46,199 nt of DNA. Origin: CAZPAV01 sp964584755. GTDB taxonomy: Bacteria; Actinomycetota; Acidimicrobiia; Spongiisociales; UBA5794. Below, piece by piece: positions 26,162-34,134 of this stretch. Position 1 is the stretch's first letter, and the number at the start of each line of letters is the position of its first letter. The notes under the pieces were generated by a model that saw only the letters and a list, made by a program, of their open reading frames with translations, made no database searches and was not told where the DNA came from. The stretch is from NCBI GenBank assembly GCA_964584755.1, contig CAZPAV010000021.1, positions 1 through 46,199 on the forward strand, given 5' to 3'. The position numbers and the translations under genes are program-made.

Positions 26162-26194
26162 GCGAACAACGTCCGTTCGGCGCCGAGTGTTCCC

Positions 26195-26581
26195 TCACAG
26201 CGAGTCGCGTACCCGCAGGAGCTTCTCCCGGACCTCCCCGGCGAGCTCCGCGACGCCGGGGACGTCGACGATGCCGAGCACGGCGGCGGGATCCATGAAC
26301 GCCACGGTGACCGCGTCACCGGTCTGGCGGAGGACGACGTTGCAGGGGAGGAGCGCCCCGATGTCCGGGTCGGCGCTCAGGGCCCGGTGGGCGAGCGGCG
26401 GGTTGCAGGCCCCGAGGATCAGGTACGGGGGGATCTCGACGCCGAGCTTCGCCTGGAGGGTCGCGGCGACGTCGATCTCGGAGAGGACCCCGAATCCCTC
26501 GGCCTGCAGTGCGCTCTTCACCCGGTCCACGGCGGTGGCGAAGTCGCCGTCGAGATGCGTCCCGAAGGTGTAGCTGGACAT
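26195..26581 (-). CDS. DUF302 family protein
   Basis: A 128-residue protein that is a single DUF302 domain: FATAVDRVKSALQAEGFGVLSEID at the start, then LGACNPPLAHRAL and LPCNVVL, both classic for the family. DUF302 proteins often accompany sulfur or heavy-metal redox genes; the molecular role is not established. It lies downstream of the sulfur-relay operon on the same strand, but a hairpin in the 119-bp gap suggests separate transcription. The conserved Cys residues in the two motifs could bind a ligand. Confidence 0.9.
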   Translation of the reverse strand: MSSYTFGTHLDGDFATAVDRVKSALQAEGFGVLSEIDVAATLQAKLGVEIPPYLILGACNPPLAHRALSADPDIGALLPCNVVLRQTGDAVTVAFMDPAAVLGIVDVPGVAELAGEVREKLLRVRDSL

Positions 26582-26653
26582 GGCTCCCTTTCGTCGCGGC
26601 TCCCGGAAGGGTACCGTCGCCGGGGGTGCAGCGCCCGATCGGGGCCGGACGCG

Positions 26654-26691
26654 CCCACCCCCGCCGGAGGGAGGGCGACGGCGGGGGTGGG
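26654..26691 (-). terminator. Hairpin terminator of the sulfur-relay operon
   Basis: A perfect 13-bp GC-rich stem (26654-26666 with 26679-26691) around a 12-nt loop, 9 bp beyond the stop of the DsrE-like gene. No T-tract follows. Confidence 0.7.
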
Positions 26692-26700
26692 GGAGGGGCG

Positions 26701-27213
26701 TCAGATGAACAGGATCTGGGCACCCTCGGTCAGATCGACGAAATCGGTCGCCGAGAGCACGCCCTCGACGCCGTCGTACATGTCCTTCTCCTCGAGGCCC
26801 ATCATGTCGACGGTCATCTTGCAGGCCCAGAGGTGACCACCCGACTCGACGATCAGGTCGAGGAACTCGGGGATCTCCGGAACGTCCTGCTCGGCGATCA
26901 TCTTCTTCATCTGATGGGTCGCCATCGCCGTCATGCCGGGCAGGGGGGTGACGGCCTGGGGCATGTGTGTGGCGGGGTTCCCGATCGGCGTGAACTTGAG
27001 ATCGTCCATCGTCTTCTTGTTGATGATGTCGAGGCCCCAGAAGGTGAAGAAGATGTGGGTCTCGATGCCCTCGCCGAGCGCGGCGTTGGCCATCACCAGA
27101 GCGGGGTACGCCATGTCGAGCGTCCCCTTCGAGGCGACGAAGGCGATCTTCCGCTCACTCTCCTCGTCCCCGAAGTCGGGAACGATTCGGGTCTCTTCTG
27201 CTGCGGTCGTCAT
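26701..27213 (-). CDS. DsrE/DsrF-like sulfur-relay protein
   Basis: A 170-residue cytoplasmic protein of the DsrE/DsrF-like family. Motifs are KIAFVASKGTLDMAYPALVMAN, HIFFTFWGLDII, and a single conserved cysteine C131 in HLWACKMTVDMMG, the likely persulfide carrier. DsrE-type proteins pass sulfur to DsrC/TusE-type acceptors, and a DsrC-like gene lies just upstream with a 12-bp gap. It is the last gene of the SQR/DUF1641/DsrC operon. The long Met-rich middle segment (around 80-105) is usual for the DsrE2-like branch. Confidence 0.9.
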   Translation of the reverse strand: MTTAAEETRIVPDFGDEESERKIAFVASKGTLDMAYPALVMANAALGEGIETHIFFTFWGLDIINKKTMDDLKFTPIGNPATHMPQAVTPLPGMTAMATHQMKKMIAEQDVPEIPEFLDLIVESGGHLWACKMTVDMMGLEEKDMYDGVEGVLSATDFVDLTEGAQILFI

Positions 27214-27225
27214 GGCCTCCTCCTC

Positions 27226-27543
27226 TCACACGCAGCCGTGCGGCTTGGGAAGGCCGGCGATGTACGCCATCTTCTTCGCCGGCTTCTTCGGGAAGAGCTT
27301 GAACAGGTCCTTGGTCGGGATGCCCCCGACGGTGGACACCCGGCGCAACGTCGGGGTCGCACCCGTCTCCCGGAAGTCCTCTCGCAGGAACTTGATCGCC
27401 CGCCAGTGCTCCTCGGTCAGCGCGTCGATCCCGATGTTCCTCGCCAGGGCCGGGGCGAGGTCCTCGTCCCACTCGTCGTACTCGGTGAGGAAGCCCTCGT
27501 CGTCGACGTGGATCTCCCGGCCTCCGATCGTGGTGACCGGCAT
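27226..27543 (-). CDS. DsrC/TusE-family sulfur carrier
   Basis: A 105-residue DsrC/TusE-fold protein. The C-terminal arm AGLPKPHGCV carries the conserved penultimate Cys104 that accepts sulfur. The second DsrC cysteine, ten residues earlier, is Tyr94, so this is the one-cysteine type that transfers sulfur but should not form the DsrC intramolecular trisulfide. Its ATG overlaps the DUF1641 stop by 1 bp (TGATG), and the DsrE-like gene follows by 12 bp. No dissimilatory sulfite reductase is in the window. Confidence 0.92.
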   Translation of the reverse strand: MPVTTIGGREIHVDDEGFLTEYDEWDEDLAPALARNIGIDALTEEHWRAIKFLREDFRETGATPTLRRVSTVGGIPTKDLFKLFPKKPAKKMAYIAGLPKPHGCV

Positions 27544-28319
27544 CAGACACCTCCTCGCGTCGTGTTCTCTCGTTCTCGTGGCATGGGGGACCCCCCCGTC
27601 CCCGCGCCTGCGATCTCCGGCGGTCGGACGTCGACGTCGGAGACCGCCTTGAGGGTCATGAGCGCCCGACGGATGCCCCGGCGTACCTCCGGATCCCGCA
27701 TCTGTCGGAGCAGCCCCCAGAGGCTCGGAGCCTTCTCCGGCTCGTGCTCGAGGGCCTCGCGCTGCTGCCGTACCCGTTCGATCATCCGGTAGACGACCGC
27801 CATGATCTCGGGTTGGGTCATCTCCTTGACCGTGTCGAGGATGAGGATGACGTTGTCTCCGAGCTGCTCCACGTCCTCTTCGCTGAACCCGGTGACGACT
27901 CGGTCGACGACGCCGAGGCCGGCCTTGGCGAAGGAGAAGTAGCCGCGCTCGTCGAGGGCCTGCAGTCGGTCGGTCGCCAGGTCCATGGCTTGGCCGGCGA
28001 TGGGGGAGAGGATCTCGGCGAGCTCGGCCAGGCTCTCGAGCTGGGCGACGGCCGCCTCCAGGGTGTCGACGTTGGCGGCCAGGCGCCGCAGGAGGGCCAC
28101 GAGCCGCTCACCGGACAGGCCCGTCTCGTCGAGCTGGGAGGAGGCGGCCTCGAGCACCGAAGTCGCGATCGGCATCGCGGTCGCCTGGAGCTCCTCCCAC
28201 CCCTCTCGGCGTCGCCGCGCCGCCTCGGCCTCGGCGACGAGGAACGCCACCTGCTCGGTGAGCCGGTCGACCTTCCGCTCGAGCTCGGCGGTGCGGTCCG
28301 TGGTGAAGGTGGTGGCCAT
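27543..28319 (-). CDS. DUF1641 protein
   Basis: A 258-residue helical protein. Residues 10-45 are coiled coil (ELERKVDRLTEQVAFLVAEA). The DUF1641 core lies around residues 150-225, with EQLGDNVILILDTVKEMTQP and SLWGLLRQMRDPEVRRGI. DUF1641 proteins are usually found beside SQR-like or formate-dehydrogenase-like genes and are thought to be accessory subunits. ATG 28319 overlaps the stop of the flavoprotein by 1 bp (TGATG) and the stop overlaps the DsrC-like start in the same way, so the three are tightly coupled. Confidence 0.87.
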   Translation of the reverse strand: MATTFTTDRTAELERKVDRLTEQVAFLVAEAEAARRRREGWEELQATAMPIATSVLEAASSQLDETGLSGERLVALLRRLAANVDTLEAAVAQLESLAELAEILSPIAGQAMDLATDRLQALDERGYFSFAKAGLGVVDRVVTGFSEEDVEQLGDNVILILDTVKEMTQPEIMAVVYRMIERVRQQREALEHEPEKAPSLWGLLRQMRDPEVRRGIRRALMTLKAVSDVDVRPPEIAGAGTGGSPMPRERENTTRGGV

Positions 28320-29557
28320 CACTTCTCCTCCGGGATCTTCCCGGCCATGGACATGAGGGCCGGAAGGGGCAGCTCCTTGCCGGGGAGGAGCAGGTTCCAG
28401 TACATCCACCGGAACAGCAGCTTCCCCCAGTGGTTCATCTCGGTCTCCTCGAGCAGGGAGAAGGGTCCGATGCCCGGGAGTGGGTACTTGCCCGGCAGGG
28501 GCTCCGTGTCGTAGTTGAAGTCGATGAGCAGGCCCTTGCCGTGGCCGGACTCGATGAAGCAGTTGGCGTGTCCGTCGAACCGTTCCCGCATCGGGAGGCC
28601 CTCGATGTGGCGGAGGAAGTTCGGGACGAACACCTCGACGGCGAAGTGCGCCACCGATCCGGCCTTCGACGTCGGGATGGCGGCGGCATCGCCGAGCACG
28701 AAGAGGTTGTCGTGGTCCTTGTGCTGGAAGGTGCCCCTGTCCACCGGGATGTGGTCGAGCTCGTCTCCGAGACCAGACTTGGCGACGAAGTCGGCTCCCA
28801 TGTTGAGGGGCACCGTCACGAGGAGGTCGTAGGGGACCTCCCGCTCGTCGTAGGAGACGATCGTCCTGCGCTCGGCATCGATCCGCTCGATGGAGAAGTC
28901 CGACTCGAGGTGGATCTTGCGCTCCTCGAACATGCCGCCGAGGTGGGCCGAGGCCACCGGCTTGGTGAAGGCGCCGGGCATGGGGGTGACGTAGTGGATC
29001 TCCACCTGGTCCCGCATGCCGAGCTCGGTGAAGTGGGCGTCGGCGAGGAAGGTGAACTCGAGCGGTGCGACCGGGCACTTGAACGGCATGTCCACCATGT
29101 GGACGACGAGCCTGCCGCCGGTGAACTCCTGCAGGGCGCGCCGTAGCGCGAGCGCCCCCTCGTAGGTGTAGAAGGTGTGGATCGTCTTGCCGAACTCGGG
29201 TCCGTCCATGCCCGGGGTCTCCTCGGGCCGGGGGTGGGTGCCGGTGGCGATGACGAGCTGGTCGTAGCCGAGCTCGGTCCCGTCGCCGAGGAGGACCGTG
29301 TCGGCGTCGGCGTCGACCGCCTCGATTCGCTGCTCGACGAACTCGACACCGGCGGGGACGAAGCGCCGCTTGGGCTTCTTGACCTCGGCCGGGGTGTACT
29401 CGCCGAACGGCAGGAAGAGGAAGCCGGGCTGGTAGTAGTGGGTCGGCTCCTGGTCGACGATGACGATCTCCCACTCCTCCCGATCGAGGCGAGGCCGGAG
29501 CTTGTTCACCACCATCGTGCCGGCGGTACCTGCGCCGAGGACGACGAGACGTCTCAT
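28319..29557 (-). CDS. SQR-like NAD(P)/FAD-dependent oxidoreductase
   Basis: A 412-residue flavoprotein related to sulfide:quinone oxidoreductase. The FAD fold begins LVVLGAGTAGT (5-14); ATGTHPRPEETPG and LGDAAAIPTSKAG (288-300) are the other FAD-site segments. Cysteines 161 (MPFKCPVAP) and 333 (HANCFIE) are in the positions expected for the redox pair of SQR. The hydrophobic C-terminal segment WMYWNLLLPGKELP suits membrane or quinone contact. With DsrE and DsrC downstream it probably oxidises sulfide or a persulfide and hands on sulfane sulfur. GAAGGAG precedes the ATG. Exact substrate is inference. Confidence 0.88.
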   Translation of the reverse strand: MRRLVVLGAGTAGTMVVNKLRPRLDREEWEIVIVDQEPTHYYQPGFLFLPFGEYTPAEVKKPKRRFVPAGVEFVEQRIEAVDADADTVLLGDGTELGYDQLVIATGTHPRPEETPGMDGPEFGKTIHTFYTYEGALALRRALQEFTGGRLVVHMVDMPFKCPVAPLEFTFLADAHFTELGMRDQVEIHYVTPMPGAFTKPVASAHLGGMFEERKIHLESDFSIERIDAERRTIVSYDEREVPYDLLVTVPLNMGADFVAKSGLGDELDHIPVDRGTFQHKDHDNLFVLGDAAAIPTSKAGSVAHFAVEVFVPNFLRHIEGLPMRERFDGHANCFIESGHGKGLLIDFNYDTEPLPGKYPLPGIGPFSLLEETEMNHWGKLLFRWMYWNLLLPGKELPLPALMSMAGKIPEEK

Positions 29558-29627
29558 GGCTGACTCCTTCGTTCCTGGAATGCTCTCTTCGGCCGGATCG
29601 GGGCCGACTCAAGGGATGCGGGCGAGC

Positions 29628-30398
29628 TCACGGTTCCTGCCCCCCTGCTCCGGCGGTCCCCGGCGGGGGCGTGGCACCGGCCCGGCGCCCCGTGGCGAGA
29701 CGGGAGAGGTGCTCGGTGAGGATCGACAATCCGCGCAGCACCGCGGGCCTCCGGTCGGCCGGGAGGTGATGGATCTCCTCCACGTGGGCGGTCAGGGCGT
29801 CGACGGCGATGCCGGTCTCCGCGGCGATCGCCTCGAGGGCGCGCTCGTCGGGGGGCCACTCGTCGGGGGCGATGCATCCGGCGAGCACCATGGCCTCGAG
29901 ACGGTTCCCGACCCGGACGAAGGCCCGGGCACAGAGGAACCCGAGGTGGCTGGTGCGCAGTCTCGGCTCGAGGCCGTGCTCGCCGCCGTAGGCGCGCCAC
30001 TCGGCGACGCAGCGAGCCACCGCCTGCGGCGCGGCGAGCACCACCCGGAAGAAGCCGCAGGGGTTGCTCACCTCGGTGAGGGGGCGACCGTCGAGGTCGG
30101 TGACGACCGCCATGACACCGTACAGGTCGGCGAAGAGGTCGACGAGGTCCTGCGCCTCCTCCCGAGGGAACGGTCGGGGCTCCACCGCGGCGACGCCGTT
30201 GGCCCGGGATCGCAGCCATCGGGAGATCTCCTCGGCGGGGAAGCGCCACTGGCGGCCGACCTTCACCGCGGGGATGCGGCCCGATTCCGCCATGCGGTAG
30301 ATGGTGGACTTGTCGACCCTGATGAGGGTCTGGACGTCCCGAGTGGTGAGGTAGGGGCCGGTGTCCAGGTGCCGCTCCTGCGTCGTGCCGGTGCTCAT
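29628..30398 (-). CDS. HTH (excisionase-type) regulator with PocR-like sensor domain
   Basis: A 256-residue regulator. Residues 15-62 are an excisionase/MerR-type helix-turn-helix (LTTRDVQTLIRVDKSTIYRM, then WRFPAEEISRWL). Residues about 78-235 resemble a PocR-type ligand or metal sensor with cysteines at 114, 130, 156 and 175 (SNPCGFF, VARCVAEW, FLCARAF, LAGCIAP). It is 70 bp upstream of the SQR-like gene on the same strand and most likely controls that operon, perhaps sensing sulfur species or redox state. GTG 30401 would add one residue; ATG 30398 is preferred. Confidence 0.82.
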   Translation of the reverse strand: MSTGTTQERHLDTGPYLTTRDVQTLIRVDKSTIYRMAESGRIPAVKVGRQWRFPAEEISRWLRSRANGVAAVEPRPFPREEAQDLVDLFADLYGVMAVVTDLDGRPLTEVSNPCGFFRVVLAAPQAVARCVAEWRAYGGEHGLEPRLRTSHLGFLCARAFVRVGNRLEAMVLAGCIAPDEWPPDERALEAIAAETGIAVDALTAHVEEIHHLPADRRPAVLRGLSILTEHLSRLATGRRAGATPPPGTAGAGGQEP

Positions 30399-30400
30399 CA

Positions 30401-30423
30401 CTGCATCTCCTGCATCTCCTGCA
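30401..30423. repeat. 9-bp tandem repeat forming a mini-ORF before the regulator
   Basis: CTGCATCTC is repeated twice and followed by a partial CTGCA. On the minus strand it supplies two AGGAG sites and an in-frame mini-ORF encoding QEMQEMQ, whose TGA overlaps the regulator ATG (TGATG). It may set translation of the regulator by coupling or by slippage in copy number. Confidence 0.5.
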
Positions 30424-30506
30424 CCGTACGGCGAGCCGCGCCGGCGAGACCAGGGCCGGGATGCCCTACGAGGAGGGTCGAAGGTCCCGAAAGCGTCGCA
30501 GGGGAC

Positions 30507-30869
30507 TCAGGGGGCAGGGCGGCGGAGGTCGGCGAGCGCGCCTCCGGCCGAACCGAGGACCGCGGCGACGACGCCGAAGAGCAGGAGCTCGAGGAGCGGC
30601 GGTCCTCCGGCGGCGATGGCGACGATCCCGGCGAGGAGGAAGAGGAGGATGCCGGCGATGCCACCGTGGGCTGCGGCCGCGTGTCCGGCCAGCCTCCCCG
30701 CCACCCATCCGGCGAAGACGAGGGTGGCGAACTGGAGGACGAGGAGGGGGAGCGGGTTCGCCCGGGGCGAGGCGACGCCGACGACGCCGAGGGCGGCGAA
30801 GACCACGAGGCCACCCCCGAAGCCGCTCAGCGCGCCCAGGGCGACCGCTCCCCAGTCGATGCGGGTCAG
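30507..30869 (-). CDS. Small integral membrane protein, unknown function
   Basis: A protein of about 120 residues with four hydrophobic segments (GAVALGALSGFGGGLVVFAAL, LLVLQFATLVFAGWVAG, IAGILLFLLAGIVAIAA, LLELLLFGVVAAVLG). It resembles YrzE/TIGR04086-type small membrane proteins in pattern only. No ATG, GTG or TTG precedes the first helix in frame. GAGAGG lies 7 bp before a CTG at 30869, and I take that as the start; GTG further in would lose the first helix. It follows the cyclotransferase-like gene by about 11 bp. Confidence 0.6.
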   Translation of the reverse strand: MTRIDWGAVALGALSGFGGGLVVFAALGVVGVASPRANPLPLLVLQFATLVFAGWVAGRLAGHAAAAHGGIAGILLFLLAGIVAIAAGGPPLLELLLFGVVAAVLGSAGGALADLRRPAP

Positions 30870-30880
30870 GGCGCCGCCTC

Positions 30881-31327
30881 TCAGCGAGCCGGGTCGAGGT
30901 GTTCCTCGAGTCCGGCGATCCACCCGGCGGGGAGGCTCCAGTGCCGCGACCCGGCGAGCATGAGCTCGAGGTACTCCGTCGAGGGGGTCGTCTCGGCGTC
31001 GGGGGTTCCCGCGTACAGGTGCGTGACGACCCGATGGCGCCGACCGGTGCGGTCCATCGCCTCCACGGTGGAGGAGACGCGCTGCTCGGCACTCTCGGCG
31101 GCGTCGAGCGCGGCGAGCTGGTCGTCGGGGATCGAGAACACGGCGCCCCAGACGGTGTGGCCGGTCGCCGGGATCACGGTCGGAAGCCCGCCGTTCCAGC
31201 CGTTGCCCTCGATCGGGAACTCGAGACCCCACTCCGGGAGGTGGGCGATGAACTGGAACTCGGCGTCGGGCGCCACCTCCGCCATCTTCTCTGGTGCGAT
31301 TCGTGCGGTGTAGGCGAAGTACAGCAG
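30881..31327 (-). CDS. Gamma-glutamylcyclotransferase-like protein
   Basis: A GGCT/AIG2-like-fold protein of about 148 residues. Family features are the start LYFAYTARIAPEKM (in place of the usual YFAYGSNM), GHTVWGAVFSIPDDQLAALD, and TPSTEYLELMLAGSRHWSLP near the end. The altered glycine/serine loop may change or abolish the usual cyclisation of gamma-glutamyl compounds. GTGAGGAGG lies 5-8 bp before two adjacent CTG codons (31327, 31324), which begin at the expected family N-terminus. A TTG at 31366 also opens the frame but has no ribosome binding site. It is divergent from whiB. Confidence 0.75.
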   Translation of the reverse strand: MLYFAYTARIAPEKMAEVAPDAEFQFIAHLPEWGLEFPIEGNGWNGGLPTVIPATGHTVWGAVFSIPDDQLAALDAAESAEQRVSSTVEAMDRTGRRHRVVTHLYAGTPDAETTPSTEYLELMLAGSRHWSLPAGWIAGLEEHLDPAR

Positions 31328-31465
31328 GGTCGCCTCCTCACGTCGGATCGGAACCGGGAACAGCAACGGGGGATTCTAGTCCGTGACCGCCGGCCTTTCC
31401 CGAACGGGAACTCACCGGTCCGCCGGTTCGTCATATACCCGAAGCGACCCCGGGGGTGGGCCCTC

Positions 31466-31741
31466 GTGAGCATGCGGGACGACACGTTGGAGCTCGACAT
31501 CTTCGCGCCTCCGATCCTCGAGGAGCGTCCGTGGGCGGTGTTCGCCGCGTGTCGCGGCGAGGATCCGGACCTCTTCTTCGGGGCGACGAAGGAGGCGGTG
31601 GCTCGAGCGCTCTCCCTCTGTGGAATCTGCCCGGTGGAGACGGACTGCCGCGAGTACGCCCTCTCCGCACGGGAGCGGTTCGGGATCTGGGGCGGACTGA
31701 CGGAACGGGAGCGGCGACGTCTCCTGCGTCGGCGACCCTGA
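31466..31741 (+). CDS. WhiB-family iron-sulfur transcription factor
   Basis: A 91-residue Wbl protein, a hallmark of Actinomycetota. Four cluster-binding cysteines are C29, C52, C55 and C61, in the pattern C...CX2CX5C (LCGICPVETDC). The GIWGG turn (73-77) is followed by the basic DNA-contact tail TERERRRLLRRRP. It holds a 4Fe-4S cluster and acts with the main sigma factor in redox, nitric-oxide or developmental responses; which one cannot be told here. GTG 31466 has GGGTGGG 5 bp upstream; ATG 31472 is a close alternative. Confidence 0.93.
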   Translation: MSMRDDTLELDIFAPPILEERPWAVFAACRGEDPDLFFGATKEAVARALSLCGICPVETDCREYALSARERFGIWGGLTERERRRLLRRRP

Positions 31742-31749
31742 GGAGGCGC

Positions 31750-34134
31750 TCAGAGCGACCGCTCCCGTACCACCTGGGCGACATCGAGGCGCCCCACGGA
31801 TCGGACGCCGGGAATCAGCGACAGGAGCGCCACCACGACGAGCGCCGCCGCCGCGTAGAGCAGGGTCGTGGGATGCATCTCGAGGTCGAAGGTGAGGAGA
31901 TCCGAGCTGTAGGTGTGCATCATCGCGGCCGCGGTCCAGTACCCGATGAGGAGACCCGGGAGGATCCCGAGGAGGGTGAGGAGGAGGTTCTCTCCGGTGA
32001 TGAGCGCCGCGATCCGGCGGTGGGAGAGTCCGTTGGCGCGCATCGTGGCGTACTCTCCGGCACGCTCCGCGACGTTCACCGAGATCGTGTTGAAGATGAG
32101 GGCGAACGCCATGGCACCGCCGAAGACGAGCATCATCCCGACGAAGGCGTAGAAGAAGCCCAGGTAGTCGTGCACGAGGCCGAAGAGCCGGCGCGCGTCC
32201 ACCACGGTGGCCACCTGGGGGAGGGCCTCGATGTCGTGGAGGACCGCCGAGCGGTCGACGCCGGCGGCGAACCGGACGAGGAGCGGAGCCAGGGTGGGAT
32301 CGGCGAGGCGGGCCGCGGGCACGGGAGGATCGGCCTCCTCGGTGATGGCGCGGGTGAGGGCGTCCTCGTCCATGTACAGGAGGGTGCCCACCGGCTCGTC
32401 GAGGAAACCACGTACCTGGGTCCGGAAGGACGTGCCGAGCGTGGGGAGGATGACCTCGACCCGGTCTCCGACGGCGATCCCCAGCTCGTCGGCGAGGGCG
32501 CGTCCGGCGAGCACTCCGTCCGGGGGTAGGTGGTCCACGTCGCCGATGAACCCGTGCATGCGGGTCGTCGGGACCAGTCCCTCGATCCGGGTGGCGTAGT
32601 CGGCCGTGCTGGAGCGGACCGTGACGGGGATCGTCAGGGTCGTCTCCACCGACGCCACGCCGGGGACGGCGGCGACCGTGTCGGCGGCGGCCGGGACGTT
32701 CGGCACGGCGAGGACGACGACGGCGTCCTCGCGGTGGACGTCGTTGAACTGGCGATCCACGAGGATGCTCGTCGTGTCGATCATGCCCCAGGCGGCGAGG
32801 ATGAGCATGAGCGCCAGGACGACGCCGATCACCGTCGAGAGGCTGCGGCGACGGTTCCTGCCGATACCCCGCAGCACCATGAGCCAGCGGACGGGGAGGC
32901 GTCGCAGGAGGGGCACGAGGCGCTCGAAGAGGCTGCGCCGGCCCCCGTCCGGAGGCTGCACTCCTCGCATGGCCTCGGCGGGGCTGATCCGGAAGGCGGC
33001 CCGCGCCGGCGCCAACCCGGAGAGCGCCCCGGTGGTCACCCCGAAGAGCAGGCCGACCACCGGGGTGAGGGGATGGAAGCCGCGCACCGTGTCGGGGATG
33101 CCCAACGAGCGGGTGTACCCCGCGGTGATGCCCCACCCCGCAGCCATGCCGGCGAGGACGCCGAGCACGGCGCCCGCGGTGCCGAGGAGGAGGCCGTAGG
33201 AGAGGTAGTGCCGGGAGAGCGTTCTGCGACTCATGCCGGACGCCCGCAGCGTGCCGATCTGGCCACGTTGGGCGTACACGATGCGGGTGAGGAGGATGAA
33301 CGTGGCCATCCCCGCGGCGAGGAGGAAGAGGAGCGGGAAGAGGACGGCCATCTGGGCGAACCCCTGGACGTCGAGGTTGAGGGTCTGGTTGGAGGGGTGT
33401 TCCGCCCGAGGGATGACCGCGCCGGCCCCGGCGTCGCGGGCCTGGGCGGCGATGGCGGCGTCGAGGGCCGGACGGTCGCCGGTGGCGTCGTACCGGACGA
33501 GGACCTCGTCGGTGACGGCGGCGGCGGGAAGCGCGTCGAGCAGGCCTGCGGGGGTGAAGAGCACGCCGAAGGAGCCTGGGGCGGGGAAGATGTCCTGGCG
33601 TGACCGTGCGGGCCAGATGTACTCCGGTGAGACGGCCACCCCGAGGACGCGCACCCGAGTCCACCCGGACGGGGTGAGGACCGCGAGGTCGTCGCCGACG
33701 TCGAGGTGGAACTCGTCGGCCATGTGGGTCTCGACGACGACGCCGCGGGGCTCCTCCGGATCGAGGTAGCGGCCACGGACGACGTCGATACGGTCGATCT
33801 CGGGTTGGTGCGCGACGGGCATGCCGACGAGCCGGCCGAGGAAGGCGTGGTCGCCCACCCGAAGCGGGACGTCCGCCTCGCGGCGGCTCGTCACCGTGGC
33901 GACGCCGTCGAGCCCGGCCACCGTCTGCGCGAACCCGGGAGCGGCCCCGGTGATGGTGACGTCGGCGAAGGCGAGCCGCTCGTAGGTGCCGTTGTAGGAG
34001 GCGTCGAGGTTGCGATAGGCGTCGTACGACGCCGCGAAGAGGAGGACGCCGAGCGTGATCGTCACGAGGACGGCCGCGAACTGCCAGCGATGGCGACGGA
34101 GGTCGCGGCGGCGCTTGATCCGGAGGTACCTCAC
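31750..34134 (-). CDS. FtsX-like (MacB-type) ABC transporter permease
   Basis: A 794-residue permease with two FtsX/MacB modules. A first helix (residues about 18-38) precedes a large extracytoplasmic domain. A helix block (260-385) contains RGQIGTLRASGMSRR, followed by a second long helix (near 440), a second external domain, and a C-terminal block with NTISVNVAERAGEYATMRANG. Members act as mechanotransmission or lipoprotein-release/export systems driven by a LolD-type ATPase. That ATPase is encoded upstream with a 4-bp overlap. The substrate is unknown. Confidence 0.92.
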   Translation of the reverse strand: MRYLRIKRRRDLRRHRWQFAAVLVTITLGVLLFAASYDAYRNLDASYNGTYERLAFADVTITGAAPGFAQTVAGLDGVATVTSRREADVPLRVGDHAFLGRLVGMPVAHQPEIDRIDVVRGRYLDPEEPRGVVVETHMADEFHLDVGDDLAVLTPSGWTRVRVLGVAVSPEYIWPARSRQDIFPAPGSFGVLFTPAGLLDALPAAAVTDEVLVRYDATGDRPALDAAIAAQARDAGAGAVIPRAEHPSNQTLNLDVQGFAQMAVLFPLLFLLAAGMATFILLTRIVYAQRGQIGTLRASGMSRRTLSRHYLSYGLLLGTAGAVLGVLAGMAAGWGITAGYTRSLGIPDTVRGFHPLTPVVGLLFGVTTGALSGLAPARAAFRISPAEAMRGVQPPDGGRRSLFERLVPLLRRLPVRWLMVLRGIGRNRRRSLSTVIGVVLALMLILAAWGMIDTTSILVDRQFNDVHREDAVVVLAVPNVPAAADTVAAVPGVASVETTLTIPVTVRSSTADYATRIEGLVPTTRMHGFIGDVDHLPPDGVLAGRALADELGIAVGDRVEVILPTLGTSFRTQVRGFLDEPVGTLLYMDEDALTRAITEEADPPVPAARLADPTLAPLLVRFAAGVDRSAVLHDIEALPQVATVVDARRLFGLVHDYLGFFYAFVGMMLVFGGAMAFALIFNTISVNVAERAGEYATMRANGLSHRRIAALITGENLLLTLLGILPGLLIGYWTAAAMMHTYSSDLLTFDLEMHPTTLLYAAAALVVVALLSLIPGVRSVGRLDVAQVVRERSL

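Noticed and set aside
25747..26194. Protein-coding gene in the plus-strand frame 25792-26298
   Set aside because: The region carries conserved RNase P RNA elements and pairing ends on the minus strand; the frame is incidental.
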